17,610 bases of DNA from JBBPZA01 sp038199375 (GCA_038199375.1 JBBPZA010000077.1:1-17610), one strand, 5' to 3'. Counted from the first letter of the stretch, positions 1 through 7,660 are shown. Program-made: numbers and translations. The notes: generated from the letters alone by a model not told the origin.

Positions 1-228
1 CCGGAGCGCGGTCGTCAGCGCCTCGGCCGCCTTGCGCAGCTCGTGGACCAGGGCAAGCGAGCCGTCGTTGCGCAGCTGCTCGAGTGCGCTCGCCCCCGAA
101 GCCGAAACCGAGAGATAGCCTCCCCCCGCGTCGAAGCCGTGGCGGCGCCAGCCGAGTTCGTCGACGTAGTCGACAATCGTGGTGGCGCCGTCTGGGTGGA
201 GCATGGTGACGCTGTAGAGCGTTCGCAT
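1..228 (-). CDS. Small hypothetical protein, C-terminus beyond the window
   Basis: I do not recognise this protein. Seventy-six codons are visible from an ATG at 228, and the frame stays open to the window edge, so the C-terminus is missing. An AGGAGG ribosome binding site sits a few bases upstream of the ATG, which decides the start. The product begins MRTLYSVTMLHPDG and contains a short TIVDYVDELGW segment followed by a Gly/Ala/Ser patch and a Leu-rich, probably helical, stretch (about residues 48-76). There is no signal peptide or membrane segment. It follows the HAD-like gene on the same strand after 52 bases, so it is probably the last visible member of the fxsA-led run. No function is inferred. 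Confidence 0.7.
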   Translation of the reverse strand, partial: MRTLYSVTMLHPDGATTIVDYVDELGWRRHGFDAGGGYLSVSASGASALEQLRNDGSLALVHELRKAAEALTTALR

Positions 229-280
229 CGAATCCCTCCTGCCTTCCAGGTTCCCCGCGCCGCGGAGAACGGAAACACGC

Positions 281-901
281 TCAGTTCGCGAGGACGGCCT
301 CGAGGTCTGCGATCGCCTGTGCGGTCTCCTCGAAGCGCACGGCGGTCATCCCGAGCTCGCGCGCGGTCTGGCAGTTGAGCTCGATGTCGTCGAGGAAGGC
401 GCACTCGCCGGCCTTCACGCCGAGGCGCTCACAGGTCAGCTCGTAGATTTCAGGGTCGGGCTTTCGCATGCCCACGAAGGCCGAATCCACGACGAGCTCG
501 AAGATCTCGTCCACCGGCAGCATCGCCCGCCAACGTGGCTCCCACTCGCGCACGTTGTTGGTGAGCATGGCCATCCGGTAGCCGCGATCGCGCAGCGCGG
601 CCATGTAGGCGATCAGCTCGTCGTTGGGATGCAGGTGCGCCCAGTAGCGCTCGGAGAACTCGTGCATCGCGACGTGGCGGCCGACCTCTGCCCTGACCGC
701 CTGCTCCAGGCGCGCGACGAAATCGGGCTCGCTCATGTGCCCCTTCTCGAGCTCGTAGAGCGGATGGGCGCCGTCCTCGACGGTGATCCGGTGAAGCGCT
801 TTGCCGAGCGCCTCGAACGGGATTCCGGATTCCTCCTGCACGCGCGCGAAGGCGTAGAAGAGCGGCGTCGTCAGGACGCCGCCGAAATCGCAGATGACCA
901 C
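281..901 (-). CDS. HAD-superfamily hydrolase (subfamily IA-like)
   Basis: Haloacid dehalogenase-type hydrolase of 206 residues, a usual length for subfamily IA enzymes, which act on phosphate esters or C-halogen bonds. Motif I is CDFGGVL at residues 4-10 with the predicted nucleophile D5. Motif II is LTNN around T114, motif III the lysine in RKPDPEIY (K147), and motif IV FLDD at 169-172. A cap domain fits residues 15-90. The second acidic residue of motif I (DxD) is glycine, so phosphatase activity is uncertain; HAD proteins with DxGGV occur in ACAD10-like and related groups. The GTG at 901 was chosen because it immediately precedes the first strand; no good ribosome binding site is seen. The gene starts 17 bases after the stop of the AttH/CrtC-like gene, which suggests translational coupling in one operon. 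The substrate is unknown. Confidence 0.85.
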   Translation of the reverse strand: MVICDFGGVLTTPLFYAFARVQEESGIPFEALGKALHRITVEDGAHPLYELEKGHMSEPDFVARLEQAVRAEVGRHVAMHEFSERYWAHLHPNDELIAYMAALRDRGYRMAMLTNNVREWEPRWRAMLPVDEIFELVVDSAFVGMRKPDPEIYELTCERLGVKAGECAFLDDIELNCQTARELGMTAVRFEETAQAIADLEAVLAN

Positions 902-918
902 GCCGATCGCGATGGCGC

Positions 919-1929
919 TCAGGCCCTTCGCAGCACGTCGTAGCGCCCGACCCCCGCCCGGCCCTCCATGTGCCACGCGAAGAACGCGCAGTCCAGGCGC
1001 AGGCGGCCGAGCTCGAGCGAGGTGCCGCAGAGGACCTCGCCCGAGGCGCGGCGCGGGTAGTCGGCCTCCTCGTGCTCCCACAGCTCGAGGCCCGCACGAC
1101 GCTGGCGGCCGGCGCCGTCGTAGGTCGTGGACAGGCGGGCGTCGGCGATCGGGCGCGCCGCGAGCCCGTCGTCGACCGCTTCGAGGACGAAGGCCGAGAC
1201 GGCCTCGTCCGCGTGGGTTTTGGCCTTGGCGGGCCGCACGGAGGCGAGTGAGAGGCCGGCGTCGTGCCCGAGCCAGGCCGAGAGGGTGCGGATGAGCTCG
1301 AGGCGGTCCCAGTCCGGCGCCCCCCAGGTGTGCCCGCGCTGGCCCAGGCAGCTGAACGGTCGCTCGGTGCCCCCGGCGCGGACCGTTCCCTCGACGAGGC
1401 AGAGCTGCTCATAGCCCTGGCTCGCGGCGGCCTTGCCGGCCGGGTCGTCTGCCCCGAAGGTCAGCGGGGGAGAGAGCGCCGAGACCTCGAGCGAGAAGCC
1501 ACCCTGGTCGCCCGCAAAGCGCGCGCGCCAGCGCGCGAAGGGCTCGAGCGTCTCGATGCCCATCTCCTCGAGCTCGGGCGGGGCGTAGCTCGGCTCGGCG
1601 ACGGGCCCCGCACCGACCGCGCCCGCCGCGGCCAGATCGCGCCCGGCGAAGAGCAGCGCCAGGCCGCTCGCGCGCGGCGGGGTGCCCGAGGCGAGTCCCA
1701 CGCGGAGGAGCCCGTAGAGCTGGGCATCGGCGTCGCCGAAGGCGAGCGTGACCCCGTCGCTGAAGCCCTCGCCGCTCGGCGGGCGGGGGGTCTCGAGGTC
1801 GGGATCGATCACCGGGGGTGGGGGAGCGGTCGACGTTCCGGGATCGGTCGCTGCCGGAGGGGAGCCGGTCGAGTCTCGGGAATCGTTCACCGGGGCAGGG
1901 GGGCCGGTCGCCTCTTGGGGATCGGTCAC
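919..1929 (-). CDS. AttH/CrtC-like (DUF7064-type) beta-barrel protein with a repeat-built N-terminus
   Basis: A 336-residue protein. The core (about 57-336) is rich in beta strands and carries LGQRGHTWGAPDW at 195-207, resembling the G-x-R-x-H-S/T-W-G-x-x-D-W signature of AttH/CrtC-like lipocalin-type proteins. Family assignment is from this motif and overall character only. Such proteins bind or modify hydrophobic ligands, but no reaction can be assigned here. Residues 1-43 are a Pro/Thr/Ser/Asp-rich tail made of degenerate 13-residue units that correspond to a 39-bp tandem repeat in the DNA. The start is a GTG at 1929 whose GTGA overlaps the TGA stop of the fxsA-like gene by four bases, a classic coupling arrangement. 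There is no signal peptide. The HAD-like gene follows closely on the same strand. Confidence 0.75.
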   Translation of the reverse strand: MTDPQEATGPPAPVNDSRDSTGSPPAATDPGTSTAPPPPVIDPDLETPRPPSGEGFSDGVTLAFGDADAQLYGLLRVGLASGTPPRASGLALLFAGRDLAAAGAVGAGPVAEPSYAPPELEEMGIETLEPFARWRARFAGDQGGFSLEVSALSPPLTFGADDPAGKAAASQGYEQLCLVEGTVRAGGTERPFSCLGQRGHTWGAPDWDRLELIRTLSAWLGHDAGLSLASVRPAKAKTHADEAVSAFVLEAVDDGLAARPIADARLSTTYDGAGRQRRAGLELWEHEEADYPRRASGEVLCGTSLELGRLRLDCAFFAWHMEGRAGVGRYDVLRRA

Positions 1930-1956
1930 CGTTGGAGCGGGGGCGGGTCGATGTCG
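1801..1956. repeat. Four-copy 39-bp degenerate tandem repeat
   Basis: Units begin at 1801, 1840, 1879 and 1918 with an exact 39-bp period. Each begins GGGATCG or a close variant and has a G-rich middle and a GGTCG near position 29. The period is a multiple of three, so the three units inside the downstream gene encode 13-residue peptide repeats. The unit at 1918-1956 spans the fxsA stop codon and the GTG start of the next gene. The array therefore builds the N-terminal tail of one protein and the last residues of the other. Confidence 0.8.
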
Positions 1957-2468
1957 ACTGCCTGGCCCTCGACGTCGTAGGGCTCCCGGCTGTCCCGGCC
2001 GTCCCGGCCATCCGAGCGGCCGCCACCGCGACCGGAGGAGGGGCCTCGCGTCCGCATCCGCCGAGAGCCCGCCCCCGCGGCAGCACCGGCTACGCGCGCC
2101 ACGACGAAGCGCCGGCCGAACCACCCCAGGAGAACCCGCCGGCCCATCGTCCTCGTCGGCGGCAGGAGGAGGAGCAGTCCGAAGACGTCGGTGAGGAAGC
2201 CCGGCGTTAGCAGGAGCGCGCCGCCGAAGATGACCAGGGTGCCGTCGAGAACCTCGCGCGCGGGCGGCCGGCGATTGCTGAGCGCCTCGTTGAAGCGTCG
2301 CCACACCGCCCGCCCCTGCGAGCGCAGCAGCAGCGAGCCCAGGATGGAGTCCACGAGGAGGATCCCGATGGTCGGAAGCGTGCCGATCTCCTGCCCGACC
2401 TGGATGAGCACGAAGAGCTCGGCGAGCGGGACGACGACGAAGACCAGGACGAGAAGGGCCGGAACCAC
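1926..2468 (-). CDS. fxsA: FxsA family membrane protein
   Basis: A 180-residue inner-membrane protein of the FxsA family, named for E. coli FxsA, whose overproduction relieves exclusion of phage T7 by the F plasmid. Its normal role is poorly understood. Hydrophobic segments lie at about 3-23, 28-48 and 77-103, and the typical pattern of Pro-Leu-x-Glu in helix 1 (residues 14-17), G..L.....G..L in helix 2 and LLLTPGFLTD (85-94) is present. The C-terminal tail from about 130 is Arg/Gly/Asp-rich and probably cytoplasmic; its last residues lie inside the first unit of a 39-bp repeat. The GTG at 2468 was chosen because the first membrane helix begins there and a TTGTCC/TACCCT promoter ends ten bases upstream. 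It leads the minus-strand run and overlaps the next gene by four bases. Confidence 0.85.
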   Translation of the reverse strand: MVPALLVLVFVVVPLAELFVLIQVGQEIGTLPTIGILLVDSILGSLLLRSQGRAVWRRFNEALSNRRPPAREVLDGTLVIFGGALLLTPGFLTDVFGLLLLLPPTRTMGRRVLLGWFGRRFVVARVAGAAAGAGSRRMRTRGPSSGRGGGRSDGRDGRDSREPYDVEGQAVDIDPPPLQR

Positions 2469-2478
2469 GGTGCCAGAC

Positions 2479-2506
2479 AGGGTAGGCGACTGGACCGGCT
2501 GGACAA
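2479..2506 (-). promoter_or_regulatory. Promoter of the fxsA-led operon
   Basis: Reading on the minus strand, a TTGTCC -35 box (2506-2501) and a TACCCT -10 box (2484-2479) are separated by 16 bases. The predicted transcription start falls almost at the GTG of fxsA (2468), so the mRNA would be leaderless or nearly so. It lies back to back with the promoter of the MIP18 gene. Confidence 0.55.
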
Positions 2507-2537
2507 GAAGACCACCGAGGCCGACAAGCCGGAGGGC

Positions 2538-2543
2538 TACACT
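2538..2543 (+). promoter_or_regulatory. -10 box of the MIP18/DUF59 gene, probably leaderless
   Basis: TACACT ends seven bases before the ATG at 2551, so transcription should begin at or next to the start codon. The same hexamer with the same seven-base spacing precedes ispH at 11611. No good -35 box is visible. A GGAGGG at 2531-2536 is too far from the ATG for a normal ribosome binding site. Confidence 0.5.
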
Positions 2544-2550
2544 CGAACCC

Positions 2551-2859
2551 ATGGAAACACAACAAGTTCGCGAAGAGGTCGAGGAGGCGCTGACCAACGT
2601 CATCGATCCCGAGCTCGGCCTCGACTTCATGGAGCTCGGCCTGGTCTACGACGTCGGCGTCGACGGCGAGGGCGGCGTTGACATCGTCTTCACCCTCACG
2701 ACCCCCGCCTGCCCGATCGGGCCCCAGGTGACCGAGCAGATGCAGGAGTTCGTCTCCGAGGTCGACGGGGTGACCGACGTCCGCACCGAGATGACCTTCC
2801 AGCCGCCCTGGACCCCGGACATGATGTCCGAGGACGCCAAGTTCGCCTTGGGCTACTGA
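2551..2859 (+). CDS. MIP18/DUF59 family iron-sulfur cluster assembly protein
   Basis: A 102-residue single-domain protein of the MIP18 (DUF59) family, which includes SufT and PaaD and supports maturation of iron-sulfur proteins in the cytoplasm. The diagnostic features are present: VIDPELGLDFMELGLVYD at about 17-34 and the reactive cysteine in TTPACPIG (C54). The C-terminal part (69-90) contains the usual DVRTEMTFQPPWTP stretch. The length matches stand-alone family members. The ATG at 2551 gives the expected N-terminus and has a -10 box seven bases upstream. The fxsA operon diverges from it, and the protease gene follows 39 bases downstream. SufS and the 4Fe-4S enzyme IspH are encoded elsewhere in the window, which is consistent with but not proof of a joint role. 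Confidence 0.9.
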   Translation: METQQVREEVEEALTNVIDPELGLDFMELGLVYDVGVDGEGGVDIVFTLTTPACPIGPQVTEQMQEFVSEVDGVTDVRTEMTFQPPWTPDMMSEDAKFALGY

Positions 2860-2898
2860 CACCGCGACCCCGGCCGCCGGCGCGGGTTCTCAGAGTCG

Positions 2899-4569
2899 AT
2901 GACCACACGGTTGAGCCCCCTGCGCATTCTCCCCCTCCTCGCCCTCCTCGGCGTTCTCTGGCCGCTCGCCGCGGGCGCTGAGGCGGCGGCGCGGACCGGC
3001 CGGGTCGTCGTGATCCTCGGCGAGCGCAGCGGCGGTGACCGCGCCCGGGCCGCCGCGGTCAGCGCCGTCGCGGCCCGCGCCGGCGCTCGACAGGCGGGCC
3101 CGAGCGTGCCGGCCCTCGGGGTGGTGGCGCTCCGCCCGGCGCCCGGGGCGTCGATGCGCACGCTCCTCGAGCGCCTGCGCGACGACCCCGCCGTGCGGTC
3201 GGCGCGGCCCGAGTACCGCCTCCAACCTCGCTTCGAGGCCAACGATCCCGCGCTCACCGCCGACGAGCCGAGCTCGACCGTTCCGATAGGAACACCCGTT
3301 CAGTGGGCGATCGCCCGCCAGAAGCTTCCCCAGGCGTGGGAGTTCGCGCGCGGCACCGGGGGCCGCGTCGGCGTCATCGACAGCGGGCTCGACGCCGGCC
3401 ATCCCGATCTCGCGGGGAAGATCGATCGCGCCGTCGATCAGGGCGGAGGCCCGGCCACGCGGGATGAGGCGGGCCACGGCACCCACGTCTCGTCGCTGGC
3501 CTGCGCGGCGACGAACGACGGAATCGGGCTCGCGGGCACGGGCTATGACTGCCGGCTGATCGTCGAGCGGACCGACTTCTCGGAGACGAGCATCGCGCGC
3601 TCGATCGTCGATGCGACCGACAACGGGGCCGACGCGATCACCATGAGCTTCGGCGACGACGGCTCGACGCCGCCCAGCGACGCCATCCGGGCGGCGCTCG
3701 ACTACGCCCTTTCCAGGGAGGTCGTGCTCGTGGCGGCCGCGGCCAACGAGCCCGTGGAGGAGCAGGGCCAGCCGGCGAACCTGCTCCAGCCCACGAGCAC
3801 CGCGCCCGATCTGGCGCTGGGGAAGGGGCTGTCGGTCACCGCCGCCAACTTCTCGAACCAGCGGGCGTCTTTCGCCGGCCGCGGTAGCCAGATCTCGCTG
3901 GCCTCCTACGGAAGCTACGGAGCGGGGGGGCCGCGCGGACTCTTCGCCGCCTTCCCGGGCAACGTCACCGAGGTGGAGACGGGACTGCTCGGCATTCCGC
4001 CGATACCGCCGTGCACCTCCTGCCGGACCACGTTCAACGGCGACCGCCGCTACGCCTACCTGCAGGGGACCTCCATGGCCGCGCCGCAGGTGGCGGGCAT
4101 AGCGGCGCTGGTCAAGCGCCTGAACCCCGGTCTGGGGGCCCTGGAGATCGTGCGCATTCTCAAGGAGACGGCGACTAACCCCGGCTGGGAGCCCGAGCTG
4201 GGCTGGGGAATCGTCGATGCGGGAGCGGCCGTCGAGGCGGCTCGGGTGATCGATCGCGTCGCTCCGATCTCCCGTCTGCGGGCCCCGCGCCGCAGCGGCT
4301 CGCGCAGCTTCCGCCTGACCTGGACCGGCGCCGACCCGGCCACACCCGGCCTGGTCCCCTCCGGCGTGCGCCGCTACGAGGTCTTCGCCTCGGCCCGCGG
4401 TGGCGGCTTTCGCCGCATCGCGCGCACCAAGAAGCAGTCGGTTCGCTTCACGGGCAGGCCAGGCGCCCGCTACCGCTTCTTCACCGTCGCCATCGACAAG
4501 ACGGGAAACCGCGAGGCCAAGCCCACCCGCGCGGATGCGTCGACGCGCGTGGCGCCCCGCCGTCGATAG
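2899..4569 (+). CDS. Secreted subtilisin-like serine protease (peptidase S8)
   Basis: A 556-residue exported subtilase. Residues 1-28 form a signal peptide: Arg near the N-terminus, a Leu-rich core, then AGAEA. Residues 33-111 look like an I9-type propeptide that would fold the enzyme and be removed. The catalytic domain (about 133-450) shows D161 in VGVIDSGLD, H193 in GHGTH, the oxyanion asparagine N283 in AAANEP and S392 in GTSMAAPQVAG, so the triad is intact. A C-terminal fibronectin III-like domain with TWTGADP and YEVFASARGGG spans about 455-545, followed by a basic tail. C372 and C375 in PPCTSC could pair, and so could C202 and C218. The ATG at 2899 directly precedes the signal peptide; the ribosome binding site is weak. 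The stop is TAG. It probably degrades extracellular protein or processes surface proteins. Confidence 0.93.
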   Translation: MTTRLSPLRILPLLALLGVLWPLAAGAEAAARTGRVVVILGERSGGDRARAAAVSAVAARAGARQAGPSVPALGVVALRPAPGASMRTLLERLRDDPAVRSARPEYRLQPRFEANDPALTADEPSSTVPIGTPVQWAIARQKLPQAWEFARGTGGRVGVIDSGLDAGHPDLAGKIDRAVDQGGGPATRDEAGHGTHVSSLACAATNDGIGLAGTGYDCRLIVERTDFSETSIARSIVDATDNGADAITMSFGDDGSTPPSDAIRAALDYALSREVVLVAAAANEPVEEQGQPANLLQPTSTAPDLALGKGLSVTAANFSNQRASFAGRGSQISLASYGSYGAGGPRGLFAAFPGNVTEVETGLLGIPPIPPCTSCRTTFNGDRRYAYLQGTSMAAPQVAGIAALVKRLNPGLGALEIVRILKETATNPGWEPELGWGIVDAGAAVEAARVIDRVAPISRLRAPRRSGSRSFRLTWTGADPATPGLVPSGVRRYEVFASARGGGFRRIARTKKQSVRFTGRPGARYRFFTVAIDKTGNREAKPTRADASTRVAPRRR

Positions 4570-4613
4570 TCGAGATACGCACCGAGTCGCCGGGACGGAC
4601 GCCCGCGAGCTCC

Positions 4614-4832
4614 TCAGACGCTGTCGGGCGGACGCGTGGCCGCCGCGGGCGGCGCCTCGGGCTCGTCTGCCGGAGCCGGCTCCTCGTCCACGGCAGCGCC
4701 TTCGGCGTTCGGCCGGAGGCTTTCGGGCAGGAGGTCGGGATCGTCGCCGAAGCGGTCGCGGAGCGCCTCGCGCAGGCGCTCCGCGGCGTGTCCGCCGGGA
4801 GGCTGCTCGCTCGGGTCGCCGGGTTTGCGCAT
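4614..4832 (-). CDS. Small charged Pro/Glu-rich hypothetical protein
   Basis: A 72-residue protein that I do not recognise. It starts MRKPGDPSEQPPGGHAAERL and is rich in Glu, Asp, Pro and Arg, with a possible short helix at about 16-28 and a disordered C-terminal half of Ala/Pro/Glu repeats. The ATG at 4832 was chosen because a strong TTGACT/TACACC promoter ends eight bases upstream, which would make a leaderless mRNA. Without that promoter I would not have called it. It converges on the protease gene (44 bases between stops) and diverges from the propeller cassette. There are no cysteines and no membrane segment. Confidence 0.6.
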   Translation of the reverse strand: MRKPGDPSEQPPGGHAAERLREALRDRFGDDPDLLPESLRPNAEGAAVDEEPAPADEPEAPPAAATRPPDSV

Positions 4833-4840
4833 CTGGGGAG

Positions 4841-4870
4841 GGTGTACTCCATCGGGCCGTCTCCAGTCAA
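4841..4870 (-). promoter_or_regulatory. Housekeeping-type promoter of the 72-residue protein gene
   Basis: On the minus strand, TTGACT (4870-4865) and TACACC (4846-4841) are separated by 18 bases. This is one of the two best sigma-70/sigma-A matches in the window. The predicted start lies at about 4833, directly before the ATG at 4832. Confidence 0.65.
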
Positions 4871-4935
4871 GCCGCGGTCCTCGCGGAGCTTCAGAACTTC
4901 CCAAGCGCTACAAAAAAATCCCACAGCTGGTAGCG

Positions 4936-4971
4936 GGTCGGATATAGCTTGGTCATCTCGAAGCTCCGACC
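4936..4971 (+). promoter_or_regulatory. Bulged inverted repeat upstream of the propeller cassette
   Basis: GGTCGG (4936-4941) pairs with CCGACC (4966-4971) and AGCTT (4946-4950) pairs with AAGCT (4961-4965). This gives 11 base pairs with a four-base bulge on the left arm and a ten-base loop. It ends directly before the AGGAGGGGG ribosome binding site at 4972-4980 and overlaps an AT-rich GATATAGCTT that could be a -10 box. It may be an operator or an RNA hairpin controlling the cassette. A run of seven A's lies upstream at about 4912-4918. Confidence 0.45.
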
Positions 4972-4989
4972 AGGAGGGGGTGCTGTCAG

Positions 4990-7641
4990 GTGCGCGGTCC
5001 AGTAGACGACGCCATCGAGGCTGACGCCGACGACGGCGGCCGAAGGGCAGCCGCCGCAGCGGGCGACGGAGAGCGTGAGCGGTCGCCCGGCGGCAAGCCG
5101 CTCCTGCGCCTGATCGACCTCCTCGCGCCCAAGGGGCTCGACGGCGCCCTCGAGTTCGCGGTCACCTCGGCGGTGGCCGGCAACGGCTTCGGGCCGGCGA
5201 TCCAGGCGCAGCTCACCGCCATGGGCGCCCAGCCCGAGGGCGGTAGGGGGGAAGAGCAGCCGCTGCCACAGGAGGGCGCGGGCGGGATGGACTACCCCCG
5301 CGGCGAGGTGGACTCTCCCGGCGAGGCGCCGGGCGAGGTGGACTCTCCCGGCGAGGCGCCGCCCGCGGTCTCCCAGGAGATCGTCGAGGTCTACCGCGCG
5401 GCGGCCGACAAGATGGGCCCTCCGACTGCGACGGGCCCGCAGTGGCGCTCGCTCGGGCCCTGGACGATTCCCAACGGGCAGACCTACGGCTCCAACCGGG
5501 TCAACGTGTCGGGTCGCATCGCGGCCATAGCCATCGACCCGGGCAACGCGGCGCACGTGCTCTGCGGCGCGGCCGGCGGCGGCGTGTGGGAGAGCTTTGA
5601 CCGCGGCGGGAGCTGGGCTCCGCGGACGGACTACGCGGCCACCTGCACGGTCGGCGCGATCGCCTTCGATCCCGCCCGGCCGGCAACCGTCTACTGCGGC
5701 ACGGGCGAGGGCAACTTCTACTCCTGGCTCGGCCAGGGGATCCTGCGCTCGACCGACGGCGGAACGACCTGGGCGACGCTGTGCACGGCGCCGTTCGTGG
5801 GGCAGGGCTTCTATGAGCTGGTCGTCGACCCGACCACCCCGACCCGGCTCTTGGCCGGCACGAACTTCGGCCTCTACGTCTCCACCGACTCCGGCGTGAC
5901 CTGGACCCAGCGCCGCCGGCAGGCGTGCTGGTCGATCAGCGCCGGGGTGGGGAGGGGAAACCAGGTGGAGTGGCTCGCGGCCTGCGCTGACGGGCTGTTT
6001 CGCTCGACCGACGCGGGAACGACGTGGACCGCGGTGACGCTGCCCAGCGCCCCGGCCTCCTGGAACCGCCTGGCGGTGGGGATCGCTCCCTCGAACCCCA
6101 CCGTCGCCTACGCCTGGGGAGCGAGCGGCGGAGCCGGCCGGCTCTATCGCCGCGCCGGCGCGACGTGGACGGCGGTCGCCGCGCCGCCGGGCGTCAACGT
6201 GGCGCAGGCCTGGTATGACTGGTTCCTCGCCGTCTCGCCCGATCGCGACACCCAGATCTACTGCGGGGCCATCGAGGTCCACCGCGGGGACCTGGCCGGG
6301 ACGACGTGGACGTGGACCAACATCACGGCCAAGCCCAGCCCCGGCCAGTCGATCCACCCCGACCAGCACGCCCTCGCGTTCGAGCCGGGCAACCCCAGCA
6401 CGATCTACATCGGCAACGACGGCGGGCTCTATCGCAGCCCCGACCGCGGGATCACCTTCCAGCACTGCAACAACGGACTGGTCATCTCGGAGTTCGAGTA
6501 CCTGGCCCACCACCCGGGCTCGGCGCGCTGGCTGATCGGTGGAACCCAGGACAACGGGACCGAGCGCTGGACGGGCTCGCAGGTGTGGGAGCACGTCGCC
6601 GACGGCGACGGCGGCGACTGCGGTGTGAACCACACCGATCCGCGGACGGTATTTCACACCTACTTCAACATGAGCCCGGACCGCTCGACCTCGTCGGGTG
6701 ACTTCGGGACCTGGACGTTCATTCCGCCGCCGGTGCCGGCGGGCGAGGGAAGCCGCTTCTACCCGCCCTTCGAGGTCTCCGCCACCACGGGCGACACGAT
6801 CGCGATGGCGGGCGGCGCGCTGTACGTCTCGCGCAACGACGGAGCCGCATGGACGCGGCTGGCCTACCCCTCGGCCGGCCAGGGCTCGGCGATGGCGATG
6901 CCCAACGGGGATGCGGTCTACGTGGGCCTCGAGGACGGGCGCGTCCTTCGCACGACCTGGAACGGATCGTCATGGACGGCGCTGGCCGCCCTTGGCACCC
7001 CGCGCTCGGGCGCCGCGGTCAGCGACCTGCTCGTCGACCCGGCCAACCCACCCCGCATGTGGGCGACGTACTCGAGGGTCGGAGGCGGCCGGGTCTACCG
7101 CTCCGACGACGCCGGGGCGAACTGGATCGACCGCAGCACGGCCGGGCTGCCGGGCCTGCCGATCAACGCGGTCCAGGTCGACCCGTGGAACGGCAACCGC
7201 GTGTGGGTGGCCGCCGACCTGGGCGTCTATGAGTCCACGGACGCCGGCGGCTCGTGGCACGACTTCTCAAACGCCCTGCCCAGCGCCTATGTCGGCGACA
7301 TCCTGTTCCAGCCCCATGCGCGGGTGCTGCGGGCGGGAACGCGCAACCGCGGCGTCTGGGAGATCCCCGTCGACGGGTGGATCACCCGGCCCCAGTGCGG
7401 AGTCCAGTTCACCGGCCAGCTTGCCGGCAACGCCTCGGGCCGCTGGTTCACCTTCAACTGGCCCGCCGCATGGCACATGGCGTGGACGGTGATGCCCACC
7501 ACGCCCGGCGCGCAGCTCCAGCTCACGGTGCAGGTCGAGCGGGCCACCTCCGAGTTCTGCACCTACTGGCTGACCGTCCGCAACCTGACCGCGCAGGCCT
7601 GCAGCTTCGAAGGTCGCTGGTGCCTGCTGAGCCGCTACTGA
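4990..7641 (+). CDS. Large BNR/Asp-box beta-propeller protein with a C-terminal WFTFNW domain
   Basis: An 883-residue protein. Residues 1-145 are low in complexity, with an amphipathic stretch at 37-80 and an exact tandem decapeptide GEVDSPGEAP at 105-124. Residues 150-795 form a propeller with eight Asp-box-type repeats: SFDRGGSW (202), STDGGTTW (254), STDSGVTW (298), STDAGTTW (339), SPDRGITF (483), SRNDGAAW (614), SDDAGANW (705) and STDAGGSW (749). GGTQDNG at 517-523 is typical of sortilin-like and GH74-like BNR proteins. Residues 801-883 form a separate Trp-rich domain (GRWFTFNWP, CTYWLTVRNLT) that occurs alone in the next gene. No signal peptide or membrane helix is visible, although this architecture is usually extracellular. 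A GTG start at 4990 has AGGAGGGGG nine bases upstream. A sialidase active site is not evident. The role is unknown; binding of glycans or protein is inference. Confidence 0.88.
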   Translation: MRGPVDDAIEADADDGGRRAAAAAGDGERERSPGGKPLLRLIDLLAPKGLDGALEFAVTSAVAGNGFGPAIQAQLTAMGAQPEGGRGEEQPLPQEGAGGMDYPRGEVDSPGEAPGEVDSPGEAPPAVSQEIVEVYRAAADKMGPPTATGPQWRSLGPWTIPNGQTYGSNRVNVSGRIAAIAIDPGNAAHVLCGAAGGGVWESFDRGGSWAPRTDYAATCTVGAIAFDPARPATVYCGTGEGNFYSWLGQGILRSTDGGTTWATLCTAPFVGQGFYELVVDPTTPTRLLAGTNFGLYVSTDSGVTWTQRRRQACWSISAGVGRGNQVEWLAACADGLFRSTDAGTTWTAVTLPSAPASWNRLAVGIAPSNPTVAYAWGASGGAGRLYRRAGATWTAVAAPPGVNVAQAWYDWFLAVSPDRDTQIYCGAIEVHRGDLAGTTWTWTNITAKPSPGQSIHPDQHALAFEPGNPSTIYIGNDGGLYRSPDRGITFQHCNNGLVISEFEYLAHHPGSARWLIGGTQDNGTERWTGSQVWEHVADGDGGDCGVNHTDPRTVFHTYFNMSPDRSTSSGDFGTWTFIPPPVPAGEGSRFYPPFEVSATTGDTIAMAGGALYVSRNDGAAWTRLAYPSAGQGSAMAMPNGDAVYVGLEDGRVLRTTWNGSSWTALAALGTPRSGAAVSDLLVDPANPPRMWATYSRVGGGRVYRSDDAGANWIDRSTAGLPGLPINAVQVDPWNGNRVWVAADLGVYESTDAGGSWHDFSNALPSAYVGDILFQPHARVLRAGTRNRGVWEIPVDGWITRPQCGVQFTGQLAGNASGRWFTFNWPAAWHMAWTVMPTTPGAQLQLTVQVERATSEFCTYWLTVRNLTAQACSFEGRWCLLSRY
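5302..5361 (+). repeat. Exact 30-bp tandem duplication inside the propeller gene
   Basis: Two identical 30-bp units (5302-5331 and 5332-5361) lie in frame and encode GEVDSPGEAP twice in the linker before the propeller. No base differs between the copies, so the duplication is recent or actively homogenised. Confidence 0.9.
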
Positions 7642-7660
7642 TCCGAAGGAGGGACCTACC

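Noticed and set aside
1801..1956. 39-bp repeats as a CRISPR array
   Set aside because: The units are contiguous with no spacers and encode protein repeats.
4891..6657. Long minus-strand open frame opposite the propeller gene
   Set aside because: It is Arg/Gly/Val-rich, has no recognisable motifs and mirrors the codon bias of the propeller gene; a typical GC-rich shadow.
4990..7641. Propeller protein as a sialidase
   Set aside because: Asp-boxes are present, but I could not find the arginine triad and catalytic Tyr/Glu arrangement of sialidases.
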